From DASTSN01 sp035760665 (GTDB taxonomy: Bacteria > Bacteroidota > Bacteroidia > Chitinophagales > Chitinophagaceae), in the NCBI GenBank assembly GCA_035760665.1, contig DASTSN010000040.1, forward strand, positions 48,976 to 112,975: a stretch of 64,000 bases of DNA, read 5' to 3'. The notes under the pieces were generated by a model. It searched no databases. It was not told the DNA's origin and worked only from the letters and a program-made list of their open reading frames with translations. Shown in pieces: positions 55,312 through 63,878 of the stretch (the stretch's first letter is position 1; each line of letters begins with the position of its first letter). A program made the position numbers and the translations under genes.

Positions 55312-55416
55312 TGTTGGCGATAATTGAGGTAACGGATTGTTGAACGGCAAAGTGCCGGAAATAGCTTTTATGAGTTGCCGGGATTTAAAATATCTTTAGG
55401 AAAACAATCATCAGGT

Positions 55417-56220
55417 ATGGGATCATCTGATTACCTGCTTCTGTCAGAACCGGAACTTGAACGCCTGCGGTTACAGGCCCGTATGTGGCAGCCGGCAGCA
55501 GAACAAATGCTTGATTGTATCGGCATTCAGAAAGGCTGGCGTTGTGTGGACCTTGGCTGTGGGGCCCTGGGTATTTTAGAACCACTCTCCAAGCGTTGCG
55601 GCCAATCCGGAACAGTGGTGGGGGTTGATAAGGATGGTTTGCAATTAGCGGCGGCCAGATCATGGATTCGTGAAAAGCAATTAGTCAATACTGATGTATT
55701 GGAGGCAGACATATACGATACAGGCTTACCGCAGGCCTCATTTGATTTTGTTCATGTACGGTTTGTGTTTGCGCCTTGCGGCCGGGTTGATGAATTGCTG
55801 AATGAAATGATACGGCTTGCCCGGCGGGGCGGCATCATTTCCATTCAAGAACCGGATGCGGCCTCATGGAATTGTTACCCCCCAAACAGGGCATGGACAG
55901 TCTTGCAGGAAGCCATCCTGAAAGCTTTTGATGCCGGAGGCGGGGACTTTAATATTGGCCGGCGTTTGTACCCCATGCTGCTAACAAAGCAGTTGAAAGA
56001 TGTCCAGTTGCGCAGTGCTGTTCTTTCCCTGCCCGGCAGCCATCCTTATGCTTCTTTACCCATCCAGTTCGCAGCATCACTAAGGCCGCGAATTCTTTCC
56101 GAAAATATACTCACGGAATCTCAACTGGACGAAGCCATTGCCGAATTGAAAACTGTCTTGCAGCAGCCGGCTTCTTTTGTTACTACTTTTCTTGTTAATC
56201 AGGTTTGGGCAATGCTGTGA
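55417..56220 (+). CDS. Class I SAM-dependent methyltransferase
   Basis: About 267 residues. CVDLGCGALGILEPL is the SAM-binding motif I; VVGVDKDGLQLAAA carries the acidic residue that binds the ribose; FDFVHVRFVFAPCG and GGIISIQEPDAASW are later motifs. An upstream TTG at 55375 is possible, but ATG 55417 fits the family better. The methyl acceptor is unknown. The MFS exporter gene lies 107 bases downstream. Confidence 0.85.
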   Translation: MGSSDYLLLSEPELERLRLQARMWQPAAEQMLDCIGIQKGWRCVDLGCGALGILEPLSKRCGQSGTVVGVDKDGLQLAAARSWIREKQLVNTDVLEADIYDTGLPQASFDFVHVRFVFAPCGRVDELLNEMIRLARRGGIISIQEPDAASWNCYPPNRAWTVLQEAILKAFDAGGGDFNIGRRLYPMLLTKQLKDVQLRSAVLSLPGSHPYASLPIQFAASLRPRILSENILTESQLDEAIAELKTVLQQPASFVTTFLVNQVWAML

Positions 56221-56327
56221 GGGCCGACAGAATTCCGGCAGCCTGCATATGCGATGCGTTCGTTTTTTCAACTTCATGTAGTTTAACACAAAAAATTGGT
56301 AGAGAATCGGGAAATTTGCAAACGCAA

Positions 56328-57596
56328 ATGGCTCTTTCGGTTCAACACATACACGATTATTTTCTTCAGCAAAAGGCGCTCTATTATCGTAATTACCGCC
56401 TGTTCATGACGGGACAGACGCTCTCACTTATCGGCACCTGGATTCAGCGCATTGCCATGATCTGGCTGGCGTACCGCCTTACCAACTCGGCTTGGTTGCT
56501 GGGGTTAGTTGCATTTTGTGAGCAGGTACCCATTTTTATTATTGCTCCCTTTGCCGGTGTGTTTGCAGACCGCTGGAATAAGCTGGCGGCGCTTCGTCGT
56601 ATAGAGGCTTTCGCCATGCTTCAAGCCTTCCTGCTGGGACTGCTTACCTTGCTTGGTCTTATCCAGGTTTGGCAAATTATTGTGCTGAGTCTTTGCCTGG
56701 GTACTATCAATGCGTTTGAAGTGCCGGTACGCCAATCCTTCGTAGTGGAAATGGTAAACCGCGATAAATCGGCTTTAACAAATGCTATCGCACTTAATTC
56801 AACGGTTTTTAATTTATCCAGGTTAATTGGTCCTACCATTGCGGGTGTGCTGATTGCTACGGCCGGAGAAGGCTGGTGTTTTATGATCAACGCACTGAGC
56901 TACGGCGCAGTCTTGCTGTCCTTATTTATGATGCGAATGCACAGGGGAATGATAAAACGCTACAGCGGCGAAGAACAGGTGCTCCGGCAACTGAAAGACG
57001 GAATACGATATATTGCCGGGAAACCCGTTATGCGGGATATGCTGCTGATGCTGGCACTGGTAAGTTTTGTAAATGCCGGCACACAAACCCTGGCGCCGGT
57101 TTTTGCCAAAGATGTATTACATGGCAATGCCAGTACACTGGGCTGGCTGATGGGGGCCGGCGGTGTTGGAGCTATTATTGGGGCAATTTATCTTACGCGG
57201 CAGCGGCCCGAATCTGCACTCCTAAAAATTGTTTCTTTTACAGGCTACTTACTCGGGGCTGCCATGCTGGGGTTTGCAGCATCGCCGGTGCTGGCCATTT
57301 CGTTGCTGGCTATTTCGGTAACAGGTTTTTCACAAATGCTGCATACAGCTTCTACCAATACTTTGCTGCAATTATTTACAGATGATGACAAACGCGGCAG
57401 GGTTATGAGCTTTTACACCATGAGTTTACAGGGCATGATGCCTTTTGGCAGTCTGCTGGCGGGAGCGCTGGCACATTTTACTTCCGGCCCCTGGGCCATT
57501 GCTATCATGGCCGCCATTTGTCTCGCCGGTACTTTTGTCTTGCGGCAAAAGAAACAAGTGAAAATGAAGCCTTTGTTGCAGGAAAAAACGGGCTAA
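56328..57596 (+). CDS. MFS transporter (EntS/DUF894-like)
   Basis: About 422 residues with twelve hydrophobic segments. YYRNYRLFMTGQTLSLIGTWIQRIAMIWLAYRLT at the start and AGVFADRWNKLAALR (loop 2-3 motif A) are typical of the enterobactin-exporter-like MFS branch. Likely expels a small molecule or siderophore. I use the ATG at 56328; 41 upstream codons overlap the methyltransferase end and look non-coding. The neighbouring methyltransferase could modify the exported compound, a guess from location only. Confidence 0.88.
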   Translation: MALSVQHIHDYFLQQKALYYRNYRLFMTGQTLSLIGTWIQRIAMIWLAYRLTNSAWLLGLVAFCEQVPIFIIAPFAGVFADRWNKLAALRRIEAFAMLQAFLLGLLTLLGLIQVWQIIVLSLCLGTINAFEVPVRQSFVVEMVNRDKSALTNAIALNSTVFNLSRLIGPTIAGVLIATAGEGWCFMINALSYGAVLLSLFMMRMHRGMIKRYSGEEQVLRQLKDGIRYIAGKPVMRDMLLMLALVSFVNAGTQTLAPVFAKDVLHGNASTLGWLMGAGGVGAIIGAIYLTRQRPESALLKIVSFTGYLLGAAMLGFAASPVLAISLLAISVTGFSQMLHTASTNTLLQLFTDDDKRGRVMSFYTMSLQGMMPFGSLLAGALAHFTSGPWAIAIMAAICLAGTFVLRQKKQVKMKPLLQEKTG

Positions 57597-57686
57597 AGCA
57601 TAGCCGTCACATCCTGGTTGCACATAGTGTTTAGGGTAACCAGAAAATTACCCTTGAGTGAACCGGATGTGTTGTTAACTTTGGTG

Positions 57687-58436
57687 ATGAACTCTTCTAT
57701 GCGCTGGTTATCCTTTCTTGCCGGTTTTCTTGTTTTATTTATCGTATATCATATAGCGGAGTTCTATTCTTCTTTCTGGCTGATGGCTGTAACAAAGCTG
57801 GGCTTTCTGCCACTAAGTTTTTTTGTTGCCAGGATGCAGGGCTGGAAAGGGCTGGATGGTTTTGGATTATCGTTGCACCGCCGATGGTGGCGCTACCTGC
57901 TGTCGGGCATATTAACAGGAATTTTATTTTACACGCTGTCAGTTATTCTGTCCGTATTTGTAGGCTTCGAAGCAGTTAGTTCGGTGGCTACAGCTGCAGA
58001 AGTGGTGCAAAAACTCCCAACCATTTTATTGTTCACGTTTTTCCCTTCCATAGCTGAAGATATTTTAACGAGAGGGTATTTGTACGGTCATTTAAAAACC
58101 AGGATGAAACCGCTTGCATGGATGCTGCTCTCGGCGTTCTTATTTTTAATGAATCATATCTGGCGCTTAGCAGATGATCCCTCCGTGCTGCTGTATCTTT
58201 TTCTTCTTGGGTTGGTGTTGGCGTGGGCGGTTTGGCAAACAAAAGCCTTGTGGCTGGCATTCGGTATTCACTGGGGTGCAAATATTACCTACGAGTCAAC
58301 GAACTCCATTGTTTCTACTGAAACCGTAGCCTCGCATCATGAAAGCACCTGGGTGCTGGCTGGCTGCTGGTTATTGCTGCTGCTGGTTTTACTGGTTGTA
58401 AAAAACCGGTTAAAAGATAGCTGGCAATCACACTGA
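57687..58436 (+). CDS. CPBP family intramembrane metalloprotease
   Basis: About 249 residues with seven or eight hydrophobic segments. Abi/CPBP motifs are present: SIAEDILTRGYLYG at 121-134, FLMNHIWR with His157 and GIHWGANITY with His195 and Asn199. The first motif reads EDxxxR instead of the usual EExxxR. Relatives cleave membrane substrates or process CAAX/bacteriocin peptides; substrate unknown. I start at ATG 57687. It follows the MFS gene by 90 bases. Confidence 0.85.
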   Translation: MNSSMRWLSFLAGFLVLFIVYHIAEFYSSFWLMAVTKLGFLPLSFFVARMQGWKGLDGFGLSLHRRWWRYLLSGILTGILFYTLSVILSVFVGFEAVSSVATAAEVVQKLPTILLFTFFPSIAEDILTRGYLYGHLKTRMKPLAWMLLSAFLFLMNHIWRLADDPSVLLYLFLLGLVLAWAVWQTKALWLAFGIHWGANITYESTNSIVSTETVASHHESTWVLAGCWLLLLLVLLVVKNRLKDSWQSH

Positions 58437-58474
58437 CGTTTTACTAATTTTTTTGCAACCGATCTCTTTACAGT

Positions 58475-59512
58475 ATGGCAATCTTTAAAGCATTTGGTAA
58501 AAATCCTTCGGGCAGCAGGCTTGCGCAAATTGCAGAATCGCCGCAATACCGCAATGGGGCTTTTCAAAATTTATCGCCAACAAAACTCATGGCGGGCAAC
58601 CAGTCTATGGTAAAAAATCTCTGGCGTTTTCTGAATAAGCCGGCTGCTACAAGACCGACCAGGCCAGTACCCGTTTTAAAAACTGACTTAAAAAAGATCA
58701 GCTTAAAAGAAACGACAGTAGTCTGGTTTGGGCACTCTTCTTATTTCATCCGAACAAACGGGTTGAACATCCTGGTCGATCCGGTTTTTGGCGGTCATGC
58801 ATCACCATTTCCCTTTGGGGTCAGCAGTTTTACGGGCACAGATTTGTACAGTGTGGATGACCTACCTGAACTGGATGTGCTGCTGATCACACATGATCAT
58901 TACGATCACCTGGATCACAGAACAATACCCGGAGCAGCTGCAAAAGCAAAGCGGGTGATTACATCCCTGGGTGTTGGATCACATCTTGTTTACTGGGGGA
59001 TTGCTGCGGAAAAAATTACTGAACTGGATTGGTATTCATCCGTGCAGTTGCTAGATGCCATTTCTCTGACTGCTATGCCTGCCCGTCATTTTTCCGGCCG
59101 TGGCTTCGTCAGGAATCAAACACTTTGGTCATCATTTGTTCTGCAGGCGGGCGAACAGGTAATATATATAGGTGCAGATAGCGGCTATGATGTACATTTT
59201 AAAAATATTGGCGAAGAATACGGCCCTTTTGACCTGGTGATCCTCGAAAGCGGTCAATACAATGAAAACTGGCCGCTCATTCATATGATGCCGGAACAGG
59301 CAGTACAGGCCAGCCTTGATCTAAAGGCAAAATTGTTGCTGCCGGTGCACTGGGGCAAATTTGCCCTGGCGTTACATCCCTGGGACGAACCGGTGAAACG
59401 GGTGTTAGAAAAAGCCGCCGAACTGGATATGGATGTTACAACTCCCATGATTGGCGAACCGGTAATCTTGGGTGCTAACTATCCAAGGAGTAACTGGTGG
59501 ATCGGTTTATAG
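58475..59512 (+). CDS. MBL fold metallo-hydrolase (NAPE-PLD/UlaG-like)
   Basis: A 345-residue metallo-beta-lactamase-fold protein. The zinc motif HxHxDH is THDHYDHLD at 139-147; further ligands are in MPARHFSGRG and IGADSGYD, and HWGKFALALHPW near the C-terminus gives the last His. The layout matches the NAPE-hydrolysing phospholipase D-like branch. Bacterial members act on phospholipid or small esters; substrate unknown. It begins 38 bases after the CPBP gene and may be in the same unit. Confidence 0.9.
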   Translation: MAIFKAFGKNPSGSRLAQIAESPQYRNGAFQNLSPTKLMAGNQSMVKNLWRFLNKPAATRPTRPVPVLKTDLKKISLKETTVVWFGHSSYFIRTNGLNILVDPVFGGHASPFPFGVSSFTGTDLYSVDDLPELDVLLITHDHYDHLDHRTIPGAAAKAKRVITSLGVGSHLVYWGIAAEKITELDWYSSVQLLDAISLTAMPARHFSGRGFVRNQTLWSSFVLQAGEQVIYIGADSGYDVHFKNIGEEYGPFDLVILESGQYNENWPLIHMMPEQAVQASLDLKAKLLLPVHWGKFALALHPWDEPVKRVLEKAAELDMDVTTPMIGEPVILGANYPRSNWWIGL

Positions 59513-59877
59513 CTGTCAACCACCAAAAATCTTTGCTGCGGGTTCAATGATTGGATACTATCCTGTTTGGATGATTACTTACCCCATGTTAATGCAACAA
59601 CAAGTATAATAGCTGTAAAAACAGTTGTCAGGATTACATTACCCTGGATTTTCTGATCGTGCAGGAGCGCATTTAACTTTTTCATAGTTTGGAATTTTAG
59701 GTTATGAATAGAATATTGTATCAAGTGCAATGACAGTGCCAGAATCAATTATTCTTCGCGGAAATTTATTGTGTAGCTGCCTGGTTTTTTATAGTACACT
59801 GTATAGCAGGCTTTTGCTGAATATAAAACATATTGAAAGGGGATTTTTACCTGGTAAATTTCACTGGCGGCAAGACC
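59513..59877. other. Intergenic region containing a small gene
   Basis: Apart from the 36-codon membrane peptide gene at 59575-59685, I see no other open frame, RNA or hairpin in this region between the metallo-hydrolase and DUF2807 genes. Confidence 0.4.
59575..59685 (-). CDS. Small single-pass membrane protein, 36 residues
   Basis: An ATG-to-TAA frame of 37 codons on the minus strand. The peptide starts MKKLNALLHDQKIQGN, a soluble basic head, followed by one transmembrane helix VILTTVFTAIILVVALTW and ends GK. Length, charge pattern (positive inside) and the clean start and stop resemble genuine small membrane proteins. It is too short for routine gene calling. Function unknown; no operon partner is close. 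Confidence 0.6.
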   Translation of the reverse strand: MKKLNALLHDQKIQGNVILTTVFTAIILVVALTWGK

Positions 59878-60585
59878 TTATTGTTGTATTATTTTCCCGT
59901 TTCCGCTGGTTTGAAAATAGGTTACAACGGGATTTCCTTTGTAATAGATGATGCTTTCGCCACTGGCATCGGCATAAAGATTTTGGAGGGGTACTACATA
60001 AGCCTTTGCCTGCCCGGAACTGCTGATATCTACCTCTGTGGCGGCCAGGTTGTACCCGTTGAGTCTTGCATTGCCCGATAGGTTGCCGTACAAGTTTTCA
60101 GTTGCACCGCCAAGAGTCAATGTAGCATTTCCCGACAGTTCAATTTGTTCGTTAATACCGGCTCCATCGCTGCTGCAACTTCCATTACCGGATAAGATAT
60201 ACCGTATAACTGTGTTTTGACCCTGGAAGCCCGTTATCGTGCTGTTTGCATTACCCGATAGATTGATGGCTGCAAGAACCGGTAAGGTAATGGTAAATGT
60301 AACGGTGGAACGATGTTGCCTGTAGCTCTTATACGCCAGGTGCAGGATATTGCCGTTGGTGATGGAAAGATCCAGGTCATTGATGTCTTGTGCACATCCA
60401 TTTGCCGTAATGCTAAAGTTATTGGCTTGTGCAATATTTATAATAAATGAACCTCCGGCATAAATTTTAGAAAAACCGGTGAGATCAAATGATTGCTGTA
60501 CGGTGGCGGGACAATTTGCCGATTGTTTGTTGCAGGCGACAATAAATAAAGCCAGCAGGCTTGTGGCTAAAACCAGGATTCGCAT
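59878..60585 (-). CDS. Head-GIN / DUF2807 domain lipoprotein
   Basis: A 235-residue lipoprotein (signal LFIVAC with Cys18) followed by a DUF2807 beta-helix-like domain: GFSKIYAGGSFIINIAQ, then repeats of the LSGNA type (INLSGNANSTITGF, IELSGNATLTLGG, NLYGNLSGNARLNGY). The repeated S-G-N/S-A steps fit the right-handed helix of this adhesin-like family. Probably on the cell surface or in the periplasm. Function unknown. Monocistronic, divergent from prfB. Confidence 0.85.
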   Translation of the reverse strand: MRILVLATSLLALFIVACNKQSANCPATVQQSFDLTGFSKIYAGGSFIINIAQANNFSITANGCAQDINDLDLSITNGNILHLAYKSYRQHRSTVTFTITLPVLAAINLSGNANSTITGFQGQNTVIRYILSGNGSCSSDGAGINEQIELSGNATLTLGGATENLYGNLSGNARLNGYNLAATEVDISSSGQAKAYVVPLQNLYADASGESIIYYKGNPVVTYFQTSGNGKIIQQ

Positions 60586-60836
60586 AATAAAAGGTTTATT
60601 GGTTAAGGTTTCGGAACAAAAATATTTGATTAAAGCGTATAGTTTTTTATCGTTACATAAGCGGTTAGGGTTGTTAAAAGAATTATGAAATACCCTTGCC
60701 TGACAATGGCCGGTTACTTTTCGTTGCAGCTACTGTAGAAACCCTGGAATCAACAGCTCCCAAGCAAGAGAAGCCTGCAAGAAATAAGTTCCGCAGCATA
60801 CTGTTTTGGGATAAAATTCATGCCTGCTGCTAATCG

Positions 60837-60866
60837 TTTGCAAAAGGTTAACTTGTCTTATCTTTG
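60837..60866 (+). promoter_or_regulatory. Promoter of prfB, near-leaderless
   Basis: TTTG at 60837-60840 and TATCTTTG at 60859-60866, 18 bases apart, match the Bacteroidota consensus. The prfB ATG begins only seven bases after the -7 box, implying a leader of just a few bases. Confidence 0.65.
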
Positions 60867-60873
60867 CGCCGCT

Positions 60874-61963
60874 ATGACAATAGAAAAAATACAAGATATG
60901 AGGGACCGCGTAAGTGTCCTGAGGAGGTTTCTTTGACGTCGAAAACCGACAATATAAGATAGCCGAAGACAAACAACTTTCGCTGAGCCCCGGATTTTGG
61001 GATGATAACAAGCGGGCCACCGAAATTCTAAAAAACATTAAGCTGAATGAGTACTGGGTAGACCTTTACAAAAAGGTAAGCACCGCGGTGGAGGATTTTG
61101 CTGTGCTGTTTGACTTCTGGAAAAGCGGCGATGCGACCGAAGATGAGACAAAAGAGGCGTATCAAAAAGCGCTTGACCAGCTTGAAGAGGCCGAATTTAA
61201 AAGTACGCTGAACCAACCCGAAGATGAGTTGCCGGCTGTCTTGCAGATCAATTCCGGTGCCGGTGGTACGGAAAGCCAGGACTGGGCCGAAATGCTGGCG
61301 CGGATGTACCGTATGTATGGAGAAAGACAAGGCTGGAAAGTCACGGAACTCGATTGGGTATGGGGCGACGGGGCAGGTATAAAAACCTGTACCCTGCAGT
61401 TCGAAGGCCCCTTCGCTTACGGTTTTCTGAAAGCAGAAAGCGGTGTGCACCGGCTTGTCCGTATTTCACCTTTTGACAGTAATGCAAGGCGGCACACGTC
61501 CTTTGCTTCTGTTTTTGTGTACCCGCTGGTGGATGATACAATAAATATAGAAGTGAAAGACAGCGAAGTGAAAATGGAAACGGCACGAAGCGGCGGCGCT
61601 GGCGGACAGAATGTGAACAAGGTGGAAACGAAAGTTATGCTCACGCATATCCCTACGGGCATTGTCGTGGTTTGCCAGACAGAGCGTACACAGCTGGGCA
61701 ACCGGGAAAAGGCAATGCAAATGCTCAAGAGCCGTTTGTACGAGGAAGAATTACGCAAGCGGGAAGAATTAAAAAATGCAACCAATGCCAGTAAGAAAAA
61801 AATCGAGTGGGGCAGCCAGATCAGGAGCTATGTATTTCATCCGTATAAGATGATCAAAGATCACCGGACAGATTTTGAAACAGGCAACGTGCAGCCGGTA
61901 ATGGATGGTGAGCTGGACGGATTTATTAAAGCATACCTGATGATGGCAAAAGAGGAGGTTTAA
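60874..61963 (+). CDS. prfB: Peptide chain release factor 2, with programmed +1 frameshift
   Basis: Release factor 2 reads UGA and UAA. Codons from ATG 60874 give MTIEKIQDMRDRVSVLRRFL, then an in-frame TGA (60934-60936); shifting +1 after CTT continues at GAC 60935 with DVENRQYKIAEDKQ and runs to 61963. The joined product is 362 residues. SPF specificity motif (RISPFDSNARRHTSFASV) and GGQ motif (SGGAGGQNVNKVETKV) are present. The frameshift lets RF2 sense its own level: scarce RF2 favours the shift and thus synthesis. Confidence 0.96.
60922..60937 (+). promoter_or_regulatory. RF2 recoding site
   Basis: The string AGGAGGTTTCTTTGAC contains a Shine-Dalgarno-like AGGAGG, three bases, the slippery CTT codon and the TGA stop followed by C. 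The spacing equals that of the E. coli prfB site. Confidence 0.93.
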
Positions 61964-61984
61964 AACTTTATTGTAAATAAAGTT
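61964..61984 (+). terminator. Weak AT-rich hairpin after prfB
   Basis: AACTTTATT and AATAAAGTT form a nine-pair stem with a GTA loop directly after the stop codon. Mostly A-T pairs, so it may be a weak terminator or 3' stabiliser. Confidence 0.4.
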
Positions 61985-62056
61985 GATTCTTTAAGAAGTG
62001 ATTGCTCCATCTGTAGCTGAGTAAATATTTTATTTTAAATTATCAAATCATATCAC

Positions 62057-63688
62057 ATGAGTTTAGGATATTTTTCATACCCCATGCCCTCTAACGAACC
62101 GGTACTGACGTATGCGCCGGGTTCCCCGGAGCGGAAAAGAGTAAAAGAAGTGTTGGCGGAATTAAAAGGTACGCAGGCCGATATTCCCATGTACATTGGC
62201 GGAGAGGAAGTGCGAACTGGTAATAAGGTGGCCCTGCACCCCCCGCATGAACGGAAGCATACGCTGGGGCATTTTCACATGGGCGATGAGCAGCATATTC
62301 GTAAAGCTATTGATGTGGCGTTGGCAGCTAAAGAAGCCTGGGCTGCTATGAGTTGGGAAAGCCGGGCTGCAATCTTTTTAAAAGCGGCCGATCTCATATC
62401 CACAAAATACCGTCCCTACCTGAACGCTACAACCATGCTGGGGCAGAGTAAAAATATTTACCAGGCAGAAATTGATTCAGCCTGTGAAATCATTGATTTT
62501 TTACGGTTTAATGTGCACTTCCTTTCTGAAATTTATCGGCAACAGCCCATCAGTGGCGCCGGCATGCATAACCGGATGGAATACCGACCCCTGGAAGGTT
62601 TTGTGCTGGCAGTAACGCCCTTTAATTTTACGGCTATCGGCGGTAACCTGCCAACCAGTGCTGCTATGTGTGGAAACGTAGTTGTGTGGAAGCCGGCCAA
62701 CACCCAGGTGTATTCAGCACAAATGTTTATGCGCATTTTAAAAGAAGCCGGCTTGCCGGATGGAGTAATAAATCTTATTTACGTGGATGGTCCTACGCTG
62801 GGGCAGGTATGTTTTAACCATCGCGATTTTGCAGGTGTGCATTTTACCGGGTCAACCGGCGTTTTCAACAATATGTGGGAGACGATCGGGAAAAATATGG
62901 CAATGTATAAATCCTATCCCCGAATTGTAGGCGAGACGGGTGGAAAAGATTTTGTGCTAGCACATAAATCTGCAGATGTGGACGTGTTGGTAACAGCCCT
63001 GCTGCGGGGAGCGTTTGAGTTTCAGGGCCAAAAATGCTCGGCAGCATCGAGAGCTTATATTCCTTCCAATATCGCTGCAGAAGTGAAGCAAAAACTAGTT
63101 GAAGGGGTGAAAAGCTTCAGGCAGGGAACGGTGGAGGATTTCAGCAATTTTATCAATGCAGTGATTGATGAAAAGAGTTTTGATAAGATTAAAGCGTATA
63201 TCGATAATGCCAAGAAAGACCCGCATGCTGCGCTATGGGCAGGCGGCGATTGTGATAAAACAGAAGGGTATTTTATACAGCCCACGATAATCGAAGCCAA
63301 GGACCCGCAATACGTAACAATGTGTGAAGAGATCTTCGGGCCGGTGCTAACAATATACATCTATGATGAAAACCAGTTTGAAAAAACACTGGACCTGGTC
63401 AATAACACGTCTCCGTATGCACTGACCGGTTCAATTATTGCACAGGATCGGAAAGCGATTGAACTGGCAACGCAGAAGCTGCGTAATGCCGCCGGTAATT
63501 TCTATATTAATGATAAACCTACGGGAGCGGTTGTTGGCCAGCAGCCATTTGGCGGTGCCCGTGCCAGCGGCACGAATGATAAAGCAGGATCAATCCTTAA
63601 CCTATATCGCTGGCTTAGCGCCCGGACCATTAAAGAAACGTTTAACCCGCCGACAGATTACCGTTATCCGTTTATGCAGGAAAAATAA
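62057..63688 (+). CDS. pruA: L-glutamate gamma-semialdehyde dehydrogenase
   Basis: A 543-residue aldehyde dehydrogenase that oxidises glutamate semialdehyde (from proline) to glutamate. Catalytic Cys327 is in FEFQGQKCSAASRAY and general-base Glu293 in IVGETGGKDF; TPFNFTAIGGNLPTSAA is the NAD-binding region. The opening YAPGSPERKRVKEVLAELKGTQ and length define the monofunctional PruA (P5C dehydrogenase) group. No proline dehydrogenase gene is next to it. A terminator follows. Confidence 0.96.
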   Translation: MSLGYFSYPMPSNEPVLTYAPGSPERKRVKEVLAELKGTQADIPMYIGGEEVRTGNKVALHPPHERKHTLGHFHMGDEQHIRKAIDVALAAKEAWAAMSWESRAAIFLKAADLISTKYRPYLNATTMLGQSKNIYQAEIDSACEIIDFLRFNVHFLSEIYRQQPISGAGMHNRMEYRPLEGFVLAVTPFNFTAIGGNLPTSAAMCGNVVVWKPANTQVYSAQMFMRILKEAGLPDGVINLIYVDGPTLGQVCFNHRDFAGVHFTGSTGVFNNMWETIGKNMAMYKSYPRIVGETGGKDFVLAHKSADVDVLVTALLRGAFEFQGQKCSAASRAYIPSNIAAEVKQKLVEGVKSFRQGTVEDFSNFINAVIDEKSFDKIKAYIDNAKKDPHAALWAGGDCDKTEGYFIQPTIIEAKDPQYVTMCEEIFGPVLTIYIYDENQFEKTLDLVNNTSPYALTGSIIAQDRKAIELATQKLRNAAGNFYINDKPTGAVVGQQPFGGARASGTNDKAGSILNLYRWLSARTIKETFNPPTDYRYPFMQEK

Positions 63689-63705
63689 AAATACCATCCA
63701 CCAAT

Positions 63706-63733
63706 AAAAGCAGCCTTTCAGGGCTGCTTTTTT
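63706..63733 (+). terminator. Terminator of pruA
   Basis: AAAAGCAGCC and GGCTGCTTTT pair over ten bases with a six-base loop and are followed by further T residues, 18 bases past the stop. Confidence 0.9.
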
Positions 63734-63811
63734 GTTATACGAATTTTCTTTCCCAGCATTCCGGATAAACAGGAAGGAGGAGAGGAACTGGATTTTGTCA
63801 TTATTAAGTAA

Positions 63812-63831
63812 AAAAGTACTTAAATACTTTT
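63812..63831. promoter_or_regulatory. Palindromic operator upstream of DUF2249 gene
   Basis: AAAAGTACTTAAATACTTTT is a palindrome in 18 of 20 positions. It sits where the -33 element should lie relative to the TATCTTTG box at 63848-63855, so a bound protein would be expected to affect transcription. A/T-rich sites of this kind fit Rrf2- or Crp/Fnr-type regulators, an inference. Confidence 0.55.
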
Positions 63832-63847
63832 ATTTAAAATTTATTCC

Positions 63848-63855
63848 TATCTTTG
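63848..63855 (+). promoter_or_regulatory. -7 box of DUF2249 gene
   Basis: TATCTTTG matches TAnnTTTG, 23 bases upstream of the ATG at 63879. No clear TTTG -33 box; the palindrome occupies that position. Confidence 0.6.
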
Positions 63856-63878
63856 TGCCATAATCAAATCAATTCGCG

